Part shown: in pieces, positions 48,493 to 63,299 of the stretch
How the letters are laid out: every line of letters starts with the position of its first letter
Position numbering within the stretch: position 1 is the first letter of the stretch
From: Rhizophagus irregularis
Taxonomy: Eukaryota > Glomeromycota > Glomeromycetes > Glomerales > Glomeraceae
Direction: 5' to 3'
NCBI RefSeq assembly: GCF_026210795.1
Contig: NC_089453.1
Location: forward strand, 684,501-748,500
DNA: 64,000 bases
Translations under genes and position numbers: made by a program
Notes under the pieces: generated by a model
What the model saw: only the letters and a program-made list of their open reading frames with translations
What the model was told of the DNA's origin: nothing
Database searches by the model: none

Positions 48493-48642
48493 ATGGAAAT
48501 ACCTATCATTATTATGGAATGTTGTCAAAATCGCGTATGTGATAAAAAGTATGATAGTAGATCACGATATAATGATACATCTGAATTTTATGGTACGCGT
48601 AATCATTTATTTTGTCATCTATTTCTCCTTAGAAATGTATGA
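48493..48642 (+). CDS. Possible small ORF, 49 aa, cysteine-containing
   Basis: It starts MEIPIIIMECCQNRVCDKK, continues with SRYNDTSEFYGTRNH and ends LFCHLFLLRNV. Its composition is unlike the surrounding F/K/N strings, with five cysteines in all, three of them near the N-terminus. A TTTGTCATCTATTTCTCCTTAG word near the end could be an intron acceptor rather than coding sequence. No family is recognised. Weak support. Confidence 0.2.
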   Translation: MEIPIIIMECCQNRVCDKKYDSRSRYNDTSEFYGTRNHLFCHLFLLRNV

Positions 48643-50862
48643 ACCTGAGTCAAAAAAGTCAAATGATTAGAAAAACGGAAGAAAGTTTAAGAAAATTGGA
48701 ATGAACTGAATCGACTTAATAAGGTGAACAAGGTTATTAGTACGACCTTTGTTCAATGAAATTTTTAACCAATTGGTCGTCATATATGCAAAAAACATTA
48801 ATGACGGTTATTATTTTTTTCTTTACGGTAAACAAAAGAGAAATTATCCGTCAAGGATCCGCCAATGACGAATAAAACAAATATTAGATAAAAAATTTTG
48901 ATAATCAAAATTTTGTAAATCTTTATTTATGAAAGAATGGGAACATAACATTTATGAATAAAAAGATTAGATAAGGGGTGTATAACAATAAAATGAGTGG
49001 AAATTTTTGATTCAATGATTCTAGATCGGAAATCTGCGGCTGGGGCTAGAATCTTTTTTTTGATAGTCACGTGAATTTAATTTATGTAACCGCAGCAATT
49101 ATCAATATTTAATCGGATTTACGGAGTAAATATTATCCTTTTCTATAATAAAATACCTGAATAAAAACAAGATTTTTTCAATTCCACGCGTTACATGATT
49201 TGTGACACTATGATTTGTGTAAATTAACCTATACTATATGCATCAATAGTTAGATAACACACATGTACACGAGAAGTTGAGTAAGGAAAGAAACTTGTCA
49301 CACTTTATGTTGTACTGTACTCATTATTACTTGTTACATAATTATTGTTCATTCTGGCGCGGGAACCTTATCGATGCTCATCTTCCAGATCTTTTTTTTT
49401 TTTTTTAATTTAAAATTCTATTTTACGATTTTTATTATTTTGCCACGCCGAGTTTTATTTATTTATTATTTATTTATTTATGTTTTTTTTTTTTTTTGAT
49501 TGTAAAACTAGAAAATATATATATTGTATATATAAATAATAAATGAATCTTGTAACAACGGAAAGATTATATGATTATATATATGCGGATGAATTCGGAT
49601 AAGGTAAAATTTAAATGACATTACTTTAACGGTTAATGCAATACTACATTAAATTACCGATAATGCAATAACTTTATTACATTCATTTAATAAGTTTTTC
49701 TTTGAGAAGGATATCAATATGCCAATGTGGGGCTTAGCTTATAATAATTACATTATTCTAGTTTTTAAACTTGCTGAAGAGTTTTGAATACGTTATTTAG
49801 AAAAATAAATATACACAAATATCTTTTTTTTTAAAAAAAAAATTTCATGCAAGGAAAAAACAAATTATTGATGATCGAAACTTTGGTAAACCATAATAAA
49901 TATTAAGGATTTTAAAGTATTACAAAAGTACAAGTTAATTAACCTTATTAAATCACTTCCTATTTAATCACAATCGTGGCAAAATAAATATATGAACTTT
50001 ATGAACTTTAATTATAATACAATATAATAAATTTTTATTTTTTGGTTACGAAAAAATATTATTCGTCAATTTAAATTATTAATTGCCAACTTGTTGGTTC
50101 ATTGGACGAAGGGGTTGGAAAAAAACAACGAAGGGGGCGGGAAAAAAAGAAAATAATATTTAAATTCATTTTTAGTCTCCGAATTCCGAAATTTTTCCGA
50201 TAAAAAAGATTAAAATCTAGGTAAAAAGATAAAAATATATCTTTTGTTTATTCTTTTTGTTTAGTTCGATAAAGTATAAACTACCCTTTTTTTACTTTGA
50301 CATAATAGTAATCTTTTTTTTTTATTTTGTTTACAATTTTTTTACAATTACAAAAAATTCCTGTATTAGTGAAATAAAACAAGTTTTTTTTTTTTAAAAT
50401 AAATATATATATAAAAAATTTGTTTATGTGAATGAATTTACATGATTTGTTTTAAGATTTATTATTATTTGCTTACATACAAGAATTCAATAACAGGTTT
50501 TATACATAATTTACATTAATATTTATTGCGGAGTAACTTTAAGTGAACAAATATAAAATAACTCTAGGTAAAAATTGTAAAAAATCGGAATAAAGTATGA
50601 ATAATGTTTAACCAAAGAGAATCAATCAATAAGGGTGAAATTTTTTGAAACTATGAACTGTAAAAAAAAGGGAATGAATATTAATTTTTGAGGCATTTTC
50701 GCGGTTTGTGTTAAACTTGATTCGATAATGAACAATCTTAACAATCTTAACTTTAATTGTTAAAAAAGTGTAAGTGTTTATTATTTGCATATTTTTTTTT
50801 TTTTTTTTTTTTGAAGGGGGGAAGGAATTTATTACCGTCTTTGGGATGGATTTGAGGATGAT

Positions 50863-50922
50863 GGATTCTACGAGATTCTACGAGATTCTACGAATCTACG
50901 AATCCACGAATCCACGAATCTT
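50863..50922. repeat. 10-bp tandem repeat GATTCTACGA
   Basis: Three perfect copies followed by AATCTACG and AATCCACG variants. Confidence 0.8.
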
Positions 50923-52465
50923 TAAAAGAAAATCTTTCAATTATTCATTTTAATTTATCAGATTTTCCGATAATCCGTCAATGAAAAGCTTAAATAGCTA
51001 AACTTTATTTGAATTTAAAGTTATTATTTACTCCGAATACACATAAACATTTTAAAATATTTTGATAAAAAAATTCATTTTTTTTTTTATTATAAAAATA
51101 CGAAGTTAGCATCTCCGGAAATGACAATTCCGGCCCTTACCAAATCCAAAAAAACTTTACATCATTGATATACCAAACTTGGTGACACATTTCTAGTTGT
51201 TAAACAAAAAAGGAAATTTTGAATAAGAACGGGGTTTTTTTATTTTACCCAATAAGTAATCTTTTATTAAAACTATGGTTTAAAAGAAGACAGTCAACTC
51301 TTTATTTAAAAGAATACGACTAATAAGATATAATAGTGATATAATTTGCATAATCTTTAATCTTTAATTCCACAATAATAATAATCATACTGTGATATGG
51401 CATCATATATGTAAGACTCAAAATATTTAATTAGTTACCAAATTTTCTCATTATTTTTTCCATGTTATTCTAAATAGAAAAAAACATAAAATTAAAAATA
51501 ATTATTAAAATTATTATTAATTTAAAATTAGATCTACTGTTTTTTTTGAATTATTAATTGTTAATTTGTAAATTTCACCCGGAAAAATACGATAGTTGTT
51601 ATAAATATTTCTTTGGGATAGAAAAAAGGAAATTATATACTGTTTATGATATCAGTTTTGTTTTTAAAAAATAGAAATATTTTTTTTTATTTTTTGTTTT
51701 CTTTTTTTTTTTTTTTTTTTGTTCACATGGATTTTTCATAGTCTAGAAGAAGAAATTTTTGAATTTATACTTACAGTTTGTACCTATCATATTTCGTTAA
51801 TATCCAAGGGGTCATACAATCCCTGCATTAATCATTTCCTAATTCGTAATATATATACATTTTAATTATTAAACTTTATTTTTTTTAAAAAAAAAATATA
51901 TGCAAGTAATTTAATTTTTCAAGAATTATATAAGTTTTTTTCTTGGCATTTTAATTTTAAAAAAAAAATCAATTTTTTTTTCTTTTTGAATAAACCAAAA
52001 AGTAACAAAAAGTAAAGTACATCATTTAATTTATGTAAATCATTTTTTTTCCGTAAAATGAATCCAATTATTATTATTTTTTTTAACTGGTAAAAAAAGG
52101 TTAAACTTGAACAAAATATATCCATTTCATCAACACAATATTAAGGTAAAATGAAAATCTTCTGACCTTATAATCTACACATTACATATAACATGCGTAA
52201 ATTCAATAATCTTTTAAAGTAATATTACAATAATAAAATAAACAATAACACACACTACACATAATTCTTTATGATTCACAACATGACACGCAAGAAAATA
52301 AAGAATCTCTATCAATAAAAACAATCAATAAAGTAATGTTATGCAATTAAATTTGTATTATTCTCAAAAGGTTGAAGAATCTTAAAAAAAAACAATCTTC
52401 TATTTTTTTTCGATCATTTTTAAAATAAAATAATAACTTAAAATTTTTTCGACGGCTCTAGCCCT

Positions 52466-52521
52466 AACTCTCTTATCAATAAGTATGTAATCATGCATTG
52501 TGTAAATGCATGATAAGAGTT
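52466..52521. repeat. Nested palindromes
   Basis: ATCATGCAT (52490-52498) and ATGCATGAT (52506-52514) form a perfect 9-bp stem with a 7-nt loop. An overlapping outer pair, AACTCTCTTATC and GATAAGAGTT, could form an alternative stem. Confidence 0.65.
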
Positions 52522-53136
52522 GCATTTTTTTTTCTATGTGTGGGGCGGACATTCTTTTTTTGGCGTTTTACTAGTTTTTTTACAAGTATGGAATTAAAAA
52601 GATTGAAGGGCGTTTATAAGAGTTACGTTATATCGAATGAAAAAAGAAATAGTATTAATTAAAAGCTTTGTGTTTTTTTAGAACTTTTTCGGCGTTAATT
52701 TTTTTTTCTTAGATTCTTTGATTATCCAAATAAATTGCCCTTTCCAATAATTTCATTTAAAATGTTGGTAAATTTTAATTGGTAATATTAATAATAATGC
52801 ATGATGATTTTAGAAATTTTCTTTTTTGTGTTTAATGATGCATGTAATTTTTATTTAACGAATTAAATAAGAATTTCTGTGTAACAGGTCAGGGTATGGC
52901 TATGATGAATTTCGTGAAACTTTATTTTTTTTAAAACTCCGCTTGACTCATTATTTTTTTTTATTCACGTGATATGACTAAATGTTGTGATTTATAACGA
53001 AAAATTATTCATAATCAATCGCGTATTATTATTAATAATTAAGTAATTTATTAATTTGCAAAGCTAATAACTAATAACTAATAATTGATGCCTGTAACTA
53101 TCTTTATATCTTTAAATTGGTTTAGAGATTAGAGAG

Positions 53137-53252
53137 TATGATTTGTGATTTGTGTGATTTATGTGGTTTGTATGGTTTTGTATGATTTGTGTGATTTGTA
53201 TGATTTGTATGATTTGTATGATTTATATGATTTATATGATTTGTGTGTATGA
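53137..53252. repeat. Tandem repeat TGATTTGTA
   Basis: About twelve copies of a 9-10-bp unit, with TGATTTATA and TGATTTGTG variants. Confidence 0.8.
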
Positions 53253-54329
53253 TATTATTATTCCGTTAGTAAGTTAGTAACCGTTAGTAGAAAATTTACA
53301 TATTTGAAATGATTAGCCGTTAGTAGAATATTTAGAAATCCGATATATGTCATATAAAAATTCGAATATACTACGATATTCCAAATTAATTATTGTTGTA
53401 CTATATGTATAATCAGATCCAAACTTCGGTATAATCGACTGCTTATGCTTGCTTATATGGATTATATGTTATATGTATAACGCGTACATGTATTAAACTT
53501 TAAATTAAATTAACGAGAAAATTCATAATTCATGTTCAAAATAAGCAAAACTAATGATTGGTTAATATCATTCATTTCATTTCATGTGTAAAAAAATTGG
53601 TTCGAAGTAGGTCAACGCGCGATGACGCAAGGTCACAAGGTCGCGTGTACATATAGTTCCAATCAAATCATTAAAAAAAACGGAAACAATTCTTAAATTT
53701 ATTTTTATTTTTTTTTTTTGCGTGCATATAATTTTTAATTCTTTTAAATAATTTTATTGGATAAAAAAATTTATTAAGTTTATTAATAACTTTTTTTTTA
53801 AATAATTGAAGCGAATAATTGTTGTAATACGGACAAATTCTCTATATTCTTGAAACATGAAAAACAATTTTTATTTTTTTTTTATTTTTTATTTTTTTAC
53901 CTGAGAAGTTTTTTCACAAATAAAATTACATAAATGTTATCAAAATGTTATCAAAATGTTATCAAAATGTTATTTATTTGTTCATTTTTTTTAAACATTT
54001 TAATAAACTTTCAATTTAAAAAAATTTATTTAAAATCTTCCGCGTTTAACGTGTCACATAATTTTTTTGTATACGAATTTATTTCGGAAAATAATTAACA
54101 ATTAACTGTATCCAAGAAAAATAATTACTGGTGTGGTGTTACTTTGCATTAATAATTTATTTGTTAATAAAAAAATTAATAATTAATAATTACCAAATTT
54201 TATGTTAAGTTATAACCGAGTTTTATAATTAATAAAATTAATAATTTTTTTTTTGTACTTTTTTGTACTTTTCTTGTACCGGTAACGTCTGGTATTCTGT
54301 GAATTATTTATTATATTTATTATATTGAA

Positions 54330-54495
54330 ATGTATCCCATGATATATGTATCCCCAAAATTATATTGATATATGTATTCCAAAATTACATTAATATATGT
54401 ATTCCAAAATTACATTAATATATGTATTCAAAATTACATTGATATATGTGTTCCAAAATTATTATATTGATATATGTATCCCAAATTATTATATT
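54330..54495. repeat. 25-bp tandem repeat
   Basis: TATGTATTCCAAAATTACAT recurs with a 25-bp period (for example 54371 and 54396), about six imperfect copies. The open frame at 54397-54651 begins inside it and reads as repeats, not a gene. Confidence 0.8.
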
Positions 54496-54786
54496 CCAAA
54501 TTATCACTTTATAAAATGTAATGTGGCTTTCATTTTTTTTTTCATAGACAGTTTTGTGGCTTATTTACTAGTAATACGAATCATTAGAATTCTTTTGGAT
54601 AATCATATTTTATTTTTATTTAGATTTGCCGCACGCTATTTCAATCAATGAATATTAAATAAATATAAACATTTATACATCGTGACGTCTCGTTTTCTAA
54701 GGGGTATTATCTTTAACAAGAGGTTACTATGTTACTGTGTAATTACTGTAATTATTGTAATATTTTTAAAATCGCTGAAATTGTAT

Positions 54787-54975
54787 GATGAAATGAAAAG
54801 AGATGTAATGTTACGTTACTTAGATGATGAAATGCTAAGATGAATGTTAAGATGAAATGCTAAGATGAAATGCTATTATGAAATGTTAAGATGAAATGTT
54901 AAGATGAAATGCTATTAGGTAAGATAAAATGGTAAGATGGAATGTTCATTAAGATGAAATGTTATAGATGAAATG
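54787..54975. repeat. ~13-bp tandem repeat GATGAAATGCTAA
   Basis: About ten imperfect copies, with ATGTTAA, ATGCTATT and ATGGTAA variants. Confidence 0.8.
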
Positions 54976-55314
54976 CCAAATAATGAAAAATACAATTTAC
55001 ACAAAAACTATTACCCAAAACTATTCTTAGGTACATTCGATTAAAGAAATATAAATAAAATTAATAAAATTAATATCATCCAATAATGAAATTAAGTACT
55101 ACTTTTTTTTTCCTTTGCAAAGAAATTCATTCAACTAGCCTTTCGCTTTCATCCGTAAAAAATAATTTATCTTTTATCTTTATACCGCATTTTTATCTTT
55201 ATACCGCATTAAAATTTCAATTAAATGACTTGAAAGGGATGCGATATGATCAATCTAAACTCTCCATGAATTGTGATTTTAAGATGTAAACTAAAAACGT
55301 CATATATTGTGGTA

Positions 55315-55330
55315 TTCGGCTATCGCCGAA
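55315..55330. repeat. GC-rich hairpin TTCGGC-TATC-GCCGAA
   Basis: A perfect 6-bp stem with a 4-nt loop, extended by GGT/ACC with a bulge. It stands out in a surrounding sequence with almost no G or C. Confidence 0.6.
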
Positions 55331-57154
55331 CCACCCATCCGTTATGGCTTATTATGTAAGATAATGATTTCTTTTTTTAAAATTAAAAAAAAAAAAGATA
55401 CCATTTTTGATTCTTGATTTGTTTAGTGTATTTATCATAAAGGTAACCTTGTTTGATAAGGTTTACGGAATTTATAGTACATTATCATTATCTATTGCGG
55501 ACAATTATTTTGTAATCGCGTGTAATAATTCATTTCCAAATTATGCAATTAAAAAAAAATTTAACCTTAAATTAAAATGAAAGAATCTCCGAGACATTAT
55601 CATCTGAAGCCAAATTTAGGATATGGTAGTTTAAAAAAAAAAAATGATTATTAAATATAACGGAGTCAGTCCTGAGTCAATGTGTTTATATTCAATATAT
55701 TCAATATATTCAATCCAATTCTAGCAAGAAAATAATTAGAATTGAACCAATCAATAAAAACTTTTTCTTCGCGTATCCTAAATTAATGCAGGAGTTTTTG
55801 AAAGACAAAGAAAAACTCTCTTTTTTTGGGTACATATATTTATGATCAAACCTTCTCTAAGGAAATGAGATAAATTATAAAATGACTTAAATAGAAATAG
55901 TCATATAATTTTTAATCTCAAATATTTGTTTTTTTTACTACGTAAAATTCATCTTAAGTTAATAATAATTGGTATATACAACATTTGCAACATGGCAACA
56001 TGAATCCTCAATATAATGTTTTGATACACAAAGTTAATATGACAGCTTTTTTATCTCTTATCAGTCTGCGAATTTGTTTTATCTTACATCTTTGTAGAAC
56101 ATCAATCGTATCTTAATGCTTATCTTATCCAGGGCAATATTTTTTTGAAAATCTATCAAATTTTAGGAGAAAGCTGCAGATAACAGGTGACCTTAATATT
56201 ATTTTTTAAATGATATTTTAAATTAACAAGTAACATTGTATCTTTTTTTAGTACACGTATGATAGGTATCTGTAATTAAAAGGAAACCTCTCAATATAGT
56301 AGAAATGATATCTTTTTAATGAATGAAGTGGAGTATTTTTAATCTTGGTTACAAATTGAATTCCCAAAAATGTATAAATTTACCAAGGCGCTAAATTTTG
56401 TGAAACGCATTACAAAATGTTTTCTCTCCCCTTTAGATTACATTTTTTTTTTTTTTTTTTGTTTTGGTTAAATTTATTTCACCTATAAAGAAACATACAC
56501 AAAAAGTGGTGAACGGACGGTACCAGTATTACTAAAAATCCAATTGGTAATAAAATAATAAAATAGTAATTCCTTTTTTTTTTTACGCATGTAATAATTA
56601 GATGAATTAATAATTAAATTTTTAGCCGTATTAAAAATTTTACTGCGGGGGTTGTCCTGTTCGTTGAAAAAAATCACACTAAATTAGTTACCTGTCAAAA
56701 TCGGGGCTAAACAATATTCTCTCTCTTTTTTTTAAGTTATTTTGTTGATTTGTAAATATATGATATCGTAAGTTTTCTAGGGGCCAATCTATTTATTTTT
56801 TTTTGAAGTTAAAAAAAATTTTTTATTATTATTATTATAAAAATATTATCTATTTATTGGTAAATATAGTGTGCAATTATTTGCTTGTTTTTCTTTAAAT
56901 TTTCCAAAGAAATCGAAACTGTAACTGTTGTAAAACAATTCGATTTATCAACGGATTTTTGTTTTGACATTTTTAGTTGATTTATTAAATACAATCAGAT
57001 TTAATGTAACCATGATCAACAACAACAAAGAAACAATTCTTTTGAGTACAATAAAATTGCATATTGGTGACACGAAAAAAAAAAAGGTGAAATGAAATGA
57101 TACAACTTAATATAGTTTAAGGTGAAAATTTATTTTTAATATTATGTTCTTTGT

Positions 57155-57560
57155 AAAAATATATATATATATATATACAGTATATATATTTTATTATTAT
57201 TTGTTATTACTAATGATTTTTTTAAAAAGTAAAAAAGGTAATTTTTATCGAATTTTCAATGATTGGAAAAAAAATCGGAATCTTTTTACGCACTGACCGT
57301 ATTTTATTCTACAGTTAAGGAAAATTTAATGATGAAGTGTTTGATTAGAAAAAAGAAAGTATTAGAGAATATTGTAACAATAGCATTTAATACATTTAAT
57401 AGTATTTTCATTACGTAAATGAGAATCAAATAAATGAGAATGTTTTAAAATAACTCATAATACTCATAAAAATATGCATATATATTAAATATAAAAATAA
57501 CATATACATATATATACATATATATATATATTTGTATTTATATATATATATGTACATTAT
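57155..57560. repeat. AT/TATATA microsatellite cluster
   Basis: (TA)n runs lie at about 57160-57180 and 57490-57555, the second with ACATATATA words. Confidence 0.8.
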
Positions 57561-58097
57561 TAATGTAAGGAGGGAAAATACCGAAAAATCGGAGTTTAGT
57601 CAATATATTCCGACGTTTTGGCCCGAATTTTGGGTGATTGGCTTTAATGAAGTTTTATAATCTTGATTATGTAAATTTTTAAGAGAACCAATACTCTAAA
57701 AAAACAAATTATCTTCATTCTCCAATAAAAAATAATTTCATCATAAATTTGTAATTAAAAAACTCTTTAACTTTGGGGTTCATTTATTTGTTGATTAATA
57801 AAAATTTAATTATTATTTTTTTTTTTGTTGTTGTTGTTTTTCGATTTTCTCTTTGTTTATTTGTAAGAGCATTTTTTTTTCAATTATTTAATTTTTTTGA
57901 TAATAAATAATTTTTAACTTGTCAAAAAAGAAATTGCAAATATAATTTATGTAATTTATGTAATTAATGCATTCGAATAATTTTTTTTTTTTAGAAAAAA
58001 AAAATGAATCTAGAATGTTAAGAATGTTTATTACATGAGACATAGTTGGAACTTACGAGAAAATTTCTAAAAGCTTTACAAATATTTTAAATTATTA

Positions 58098-58128
<31 letters not shown>

Positions 58129-59384
58129 GATGTTGCATATGCATCTTAAAAGATCACGTTTAAAAGAATATTAGATTGTTAATTGTAAGCAAGTATAATT
58201 TTAGTGGTGGTGAAATCTTGAAGATGGCCCCTGCATCGGACATTGGCGAGCGGGTAACCTGCTTACTTTTAAAGTTAATGTTGAAACAATTTTATACATT
58301 ATTATTACATTATTATGATACATACAATATGTCTTTTTTTAATAAAAAAAATATAAAAAAATATAAAAAAAAAATTTTTTTTTTTCGTGCGTTTTTTTTT
58401 TCACATGTAACGTCATATTTTATTAAAACGGAAACTTTCTTTCTTTTTTAAAGCATTTTTATCAATTATTTATCTCAACAATTATTTATCTCAATTATTT
58501 ATCGTAAAACGTAAGATAATCGTAATAACATTTTATATGGTTTAGTACAGATTAAATTCCCCCCCCCTTTTTTTTCTCGCTGCTGGATACAACTTTTTTT
58601 CTTCTCTATAAAAAAAAAACGTGATAAACATAAGGTAACATGATACATGCACGCGTCACTATGCATCGTCACACTTATCTCCTTTAAGTCATGCACATCC
58701 ATAATTTTCTGAACGGGGAAATTGAATAAATATATCTATAGATTTATTGCTTCAAACATAATTTTTTTTTTCGCTCGCGATTGCGATTTTTTAATGAGCA
58801 AATATTGTAATGACATGTGAGTAACATATGTTTATTATAATATAAAGTGGCGTTTTTAAGAATGCCAAATTACCCGAATTTTTACTCAGTATAATTTTGA
58901 AACAAAACGCAGCACATTACGAAATATTAGTTGATCAGTACTACCATTACGGAAATAGTAGTATAAGTACATTACACAATTTAAAATTGAAAAAAAAAAA
59001 ATTTTTTTTTCTCATCACTTTTTTCTTTTTACCATATAAAGTTATATTAGAAATCATTTTTTTACGCTTTTTACTATAAATAATTTTAACCTTTTTAAAA
59101 AATAGTATAGTTTATATGTTCAATTATACAAATGGAGTAATGAACTGTATTTTCCTATAATATTTCCTATTAACTAATTTTAAAATGAAAATTATTTAAC
59201 CATAATAAATTTAATAAAAATCCAATAAATCTATATAATTTTATAATTTATATATACCAATAATATTTCTCTTAAAAAATTGAGATCTTTATTATTTTTT
59301 AAAATAAATTTCTTAAAAAGAGAAATAATGGACAAGAACAATGGACAAAAAAACTCAAAAAGAATTATATGTGAATTATTCCGA

Positions 59385-59518
59385 GCTTTCAAAAAAAAAA
59401 AAAAAAAAAAAAAATCAACAGAAAAACAGAATAACTATTTGTTTATTTGTTTGGTAAATATCGTAAATATCCCGCCAAAAAAAAAAAAAAAAAAAAAAAA
59501 ATTATATATATATATATA
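59385..59518. repeat. Poly-A and TA microsatellites
   Basis: Two A runs of about 20-25 nt (near 59390 and 59478) are followed by (TA)n at about 59503-59517. Confidence 0.85.
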
Positions 59519-60381
59519 ATATAGGTTTAAATAATACATATATACTGTATATACACCATTTATAAAAATTTACTATTATAGAAAAAATTAAAATTAAATA
59601 TTTATTTGTTTTTTTTGTAATCACCGCAGTTAGGCAAAATAACTTTAATTCGCCTTTCCCTTCCCCTCCACCCCTTAGCACAATTTAGAGGAGACAAGTC
59701 TTTGTTACATATATATATCAATAAAATCAATAAAACCAATAAGACGTATTACCGCAGTAACTCCCTTTTTTATTATATTTACCAGATTGGGTTAAAAGAT
59801 CAGTCAAACTTAAAAAATGTTTCAAGTAAAAATGGATTTTCTGTAGATTAGGGTATTTCTTTACATTGGGATTTTCATAATTTTTTTTTACCAGGGGTTT
59901 AATTTCAAAAAAAAAAGATTTTCAAACGAAATTTGAACCACTAATAATTATGTGCATACATAAAAATACGTCGGCAACTGTGCCAAACTGTTCAATTTCG
60001 GGATTTTTTTAAAAGAATTTATTCCTTTACAGATCAAATTGATCCACAAAAGATCATCGTTTTTTAAAAGGTCACTAAATATTTTTCTCGCATGACATTT
60101 TTGTACCATATTAGTAATTTCCCTTCTCCACTCTCATTAGAACTAAATTCTCCTTAAATTTTAATCATCCAATTCAATTTTTTTCCTCTAAATTTGTGAT
60201 GCATTTATGTTTGGAATTCCTTAAAATAAATTACGTCTTATTACATACTTACGTCGGTATGATGACCTCTTTTTTTTTTAAAAAGGTGTTTGTTAACCCT
60301 ATTTGGTATAAATGAATAATGGGATTTATTTTTATTATTATTATTATTATTTTTTTTTTGAATAAATTTCTTTTTTGTAAT

Positions 60382-60430
60382 GACCCGTTACCCGTTACCC
60401 GTAATGAACCGTAATGAACCGTAAATGAAC
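60382..60430. repeat. Short repeats CCCGTTA and ATGAACCGTA
   Basis: CCCGTTA occurs twice, followed by CCCGTAATG, then TGAACCGTAA units. It is too short and irregular to be a telomere. Confidence 0.6.
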
Positions 60431-63299
60431 TTTTGGATATTTTTGAGAAACAAGCAAATAAAAATTACGTTATTTTAATGATTTATGAACTTAGTAATTA
60501 ATAATTAGTGCTTTATCTTGTGCTTTATTTTTAATAGATAATGCACACTAAGTTTAAATGTGCATGATCATATAAATATGTAAAAATATGTAAAATATGT
60601 AAATTCCTATAATTTCCTGTTCTCCGCGTAAAAATTAATAATTTCTCAAACATTTGTAATTTATTATCATAAATAGTAAAATTAAACGTAATTTATAAAA
60701 AAAGACGAAACCATAAACCCGAGGACCGAATGATTTTCAAATTTAACCTTTTGATGAACTATTTCAAAATTAGAATTAAAAGGGTCTAAACTTATTTTAA
60801 AAAGTTGTACCGAAAAAATTATCTTGTTTTTTTGTAAATATAATCAAATAAAGTCAATCCCTTATCTTTTGATAGATAAACAATACTTAAAAATATGTTT
60901 TGTGTAAACAGTAAAAATCGGAATTGATTGACCGAAACTGCGGTCCCTTTTTTTATTTTTTTATTTTTTTTTGCGTGAGAATACTTTTTTACAAATGAAG
61001 AAAAGATGTTCTTTATTCAATTACGTTTCGGAATTTTATGTTATTATTAACATCGAATGAAAAAGTTGGCGTTTTTTTTTTTTTTTTCACTCCTTTTAAA
61101 TTATATATTTTTTTTTTTGATGTTCTATTCATGGAAACAAAAGTCGAAAAATTTTTTAAAGTTCAATTCTCAAACAAAATTTACCCGTCGGATGATCATA
61201 CGCAGCTTTTAATTATAGTAATGCATAAAAAAAGGGTTTATATATATATATAATAAGAAAGTCCCAGATCAGCATACATACATACAGTAATATACATATT
61301 ACATGTAAAAAAAATTGGAAAAAAAAAAAAAAAAAGATAAAATACGATATAATACATGAATACATGGATATCAAATACAGTAAATTCTAATATTATTTGA
61401 TTGTAAATCTTTACTTGATATAATAATATGTCGTCGCCCACGATTACTAACCTTTTTATGGTCGTACTTTATGAGATAGGATTTTTTTTTGCCACTTTCT
61501 ATAATTATATCAAAAAAAGAATATATATATTAAATATATATATATTTGTATATCTCGAACTCGCAGCAATCTAATCTGAAACTTTATCATTTAAGGTAAT
61601 ACCATAATAGCTAATTCAATGAACCTATCTAGCATAACATATACGAAATATGGATTTGAGCACAGACATTTTAACAAAAATATGCAAAACTTTTTTTCCC
61701 CCTTAAATATTCACACATATTTTTTATCTTTAATATGAATGAATATACAATTTCGGTAATTTGTTCTTTACCTAATATGGTTTAATGTAATTAAATTATA
61801 TCTCAATGTCTTATTTTAACCAAAATTAATCACAAGGGAAATTTTTAATAAAAAAAATATGATTTTTTTATATTCTCACAATCAAAACTTTTTTTTAAAC
61901 ATGGTAAAAATGAATTTTCTATAAGGATTATAAGGTTCGATTTCCTTGTGAACATTTGTAATAAGGAAAGTCATGTGTTTATAAAGGATATCTTTGTTGA
62001 GGAAATCACGTTGTTGTCTGTTTTACTTAAAAATTTTACTATTATCCGTTATAATTTTAGAATGATAATTTATGGTCATTCATTTAAACAAGTAAATGGC
62101 GGTAAAAATATCTTGATTATAAACAGGTTTTTTTTTTTAGATAAAATGACTCTTTTAAGATTATTAACCTGATTTTTGACAAGAAATTTTAAAAATTATC
62201 CGGCATTTATTGTAAAAAGTTCCATCTTTTTTTTTGTGTACGATTTTTATTTTTTTGTGTACGAATTGGATTTAGAATTATTATTATCTTGATTTGGTAT
62301 CATGAATAAGGAATGTTATAATGTTGTTATCTGAATAACATTAATCGAATAATGGAAAATAAAATAAATATTTTGTTATTTTGTTGTTGTTGTTTTGATC
62401 TTTTTTCTTGTTGTTACAATTTTTTGATTATTTGATTTGTTATGTCATATTGCTTTTTTCAAAAGATAAAATAAGATAAAAGGTAAAAAAAAAACTATTA
62501 AAGATTTTTGAAGGGTTAAAAGGTAAAGAAAAAATGACGACGGTAAAACTTGAAGAGTTATAGTCGAATTACAAAACTAGTTAATATTCTTGTGTAAATC
62601 CCAAATTTTTATTATCCTCAAAAAAACTGGTTTTTCAGAAAAAAAAAAAAAAAAATTTTTTTTTCTTTCATTACGAAATGTAAACCCAAAAAAAGCCAAG
62701 ATTCCTTTAATGGAAATGATTCACATTAATTCAATTTTTGATTTTTATTATTGTTTTTTTTTTATATAAAATAAATTTTTTTAAGGAAATTATCATTATT
62801 TATATTGTTCTAAATTCATCTTTCCTTTTTTTTCACTTATGTTCAAGTTTTTTTACCTGATTTATTTTTTTTAAGTGTAATTAATTTTATTATTTATAAT
62901 AATTGTTTATCGAAAAAATACCCAAATGATGTACGGTACGATAAATGCTATCCGTAAACACATTTTCAAGTTATTTTTCGGCTAATTTACTCTGAGATGA
63001 CTCGGAGTTTTCGCGCGTATTTTTTTCCCTTCAAATAAAAAAAAATAACATATTTATAGATGTTTTTTCATTAAAGTATAAATGTTTTTATTATAATGAT
63101 GTTAATCACGCCTTTTCTTAATTGCTAATAAAATTCTCGTGCAGATTTATCCTAATATGGTAACATTATCTTAGGTTGTTTTAATATTTTTAATTTATTC
63201 GGATATTTTACAAAATAAACATCATGTTTAATAGGTAAATGCGCAATACTTTATTTATTTATTTATTTTTATTCAAAGAGAATTAAGAGAATTAAGAGA

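Noticed and set aside
58176-58451. Frame with a short GC-richer MAPASDIGERVTC piece
   Set aside because: Only about 15 codons look unusual; the rest is poly-A/T translated, and no splice partner was found.
60382-60430. Possible telomere-like repeats
   Set aside because: CCCGTTA occurs only two or three times and then changes; telomeric arrays would be longer and uniform.
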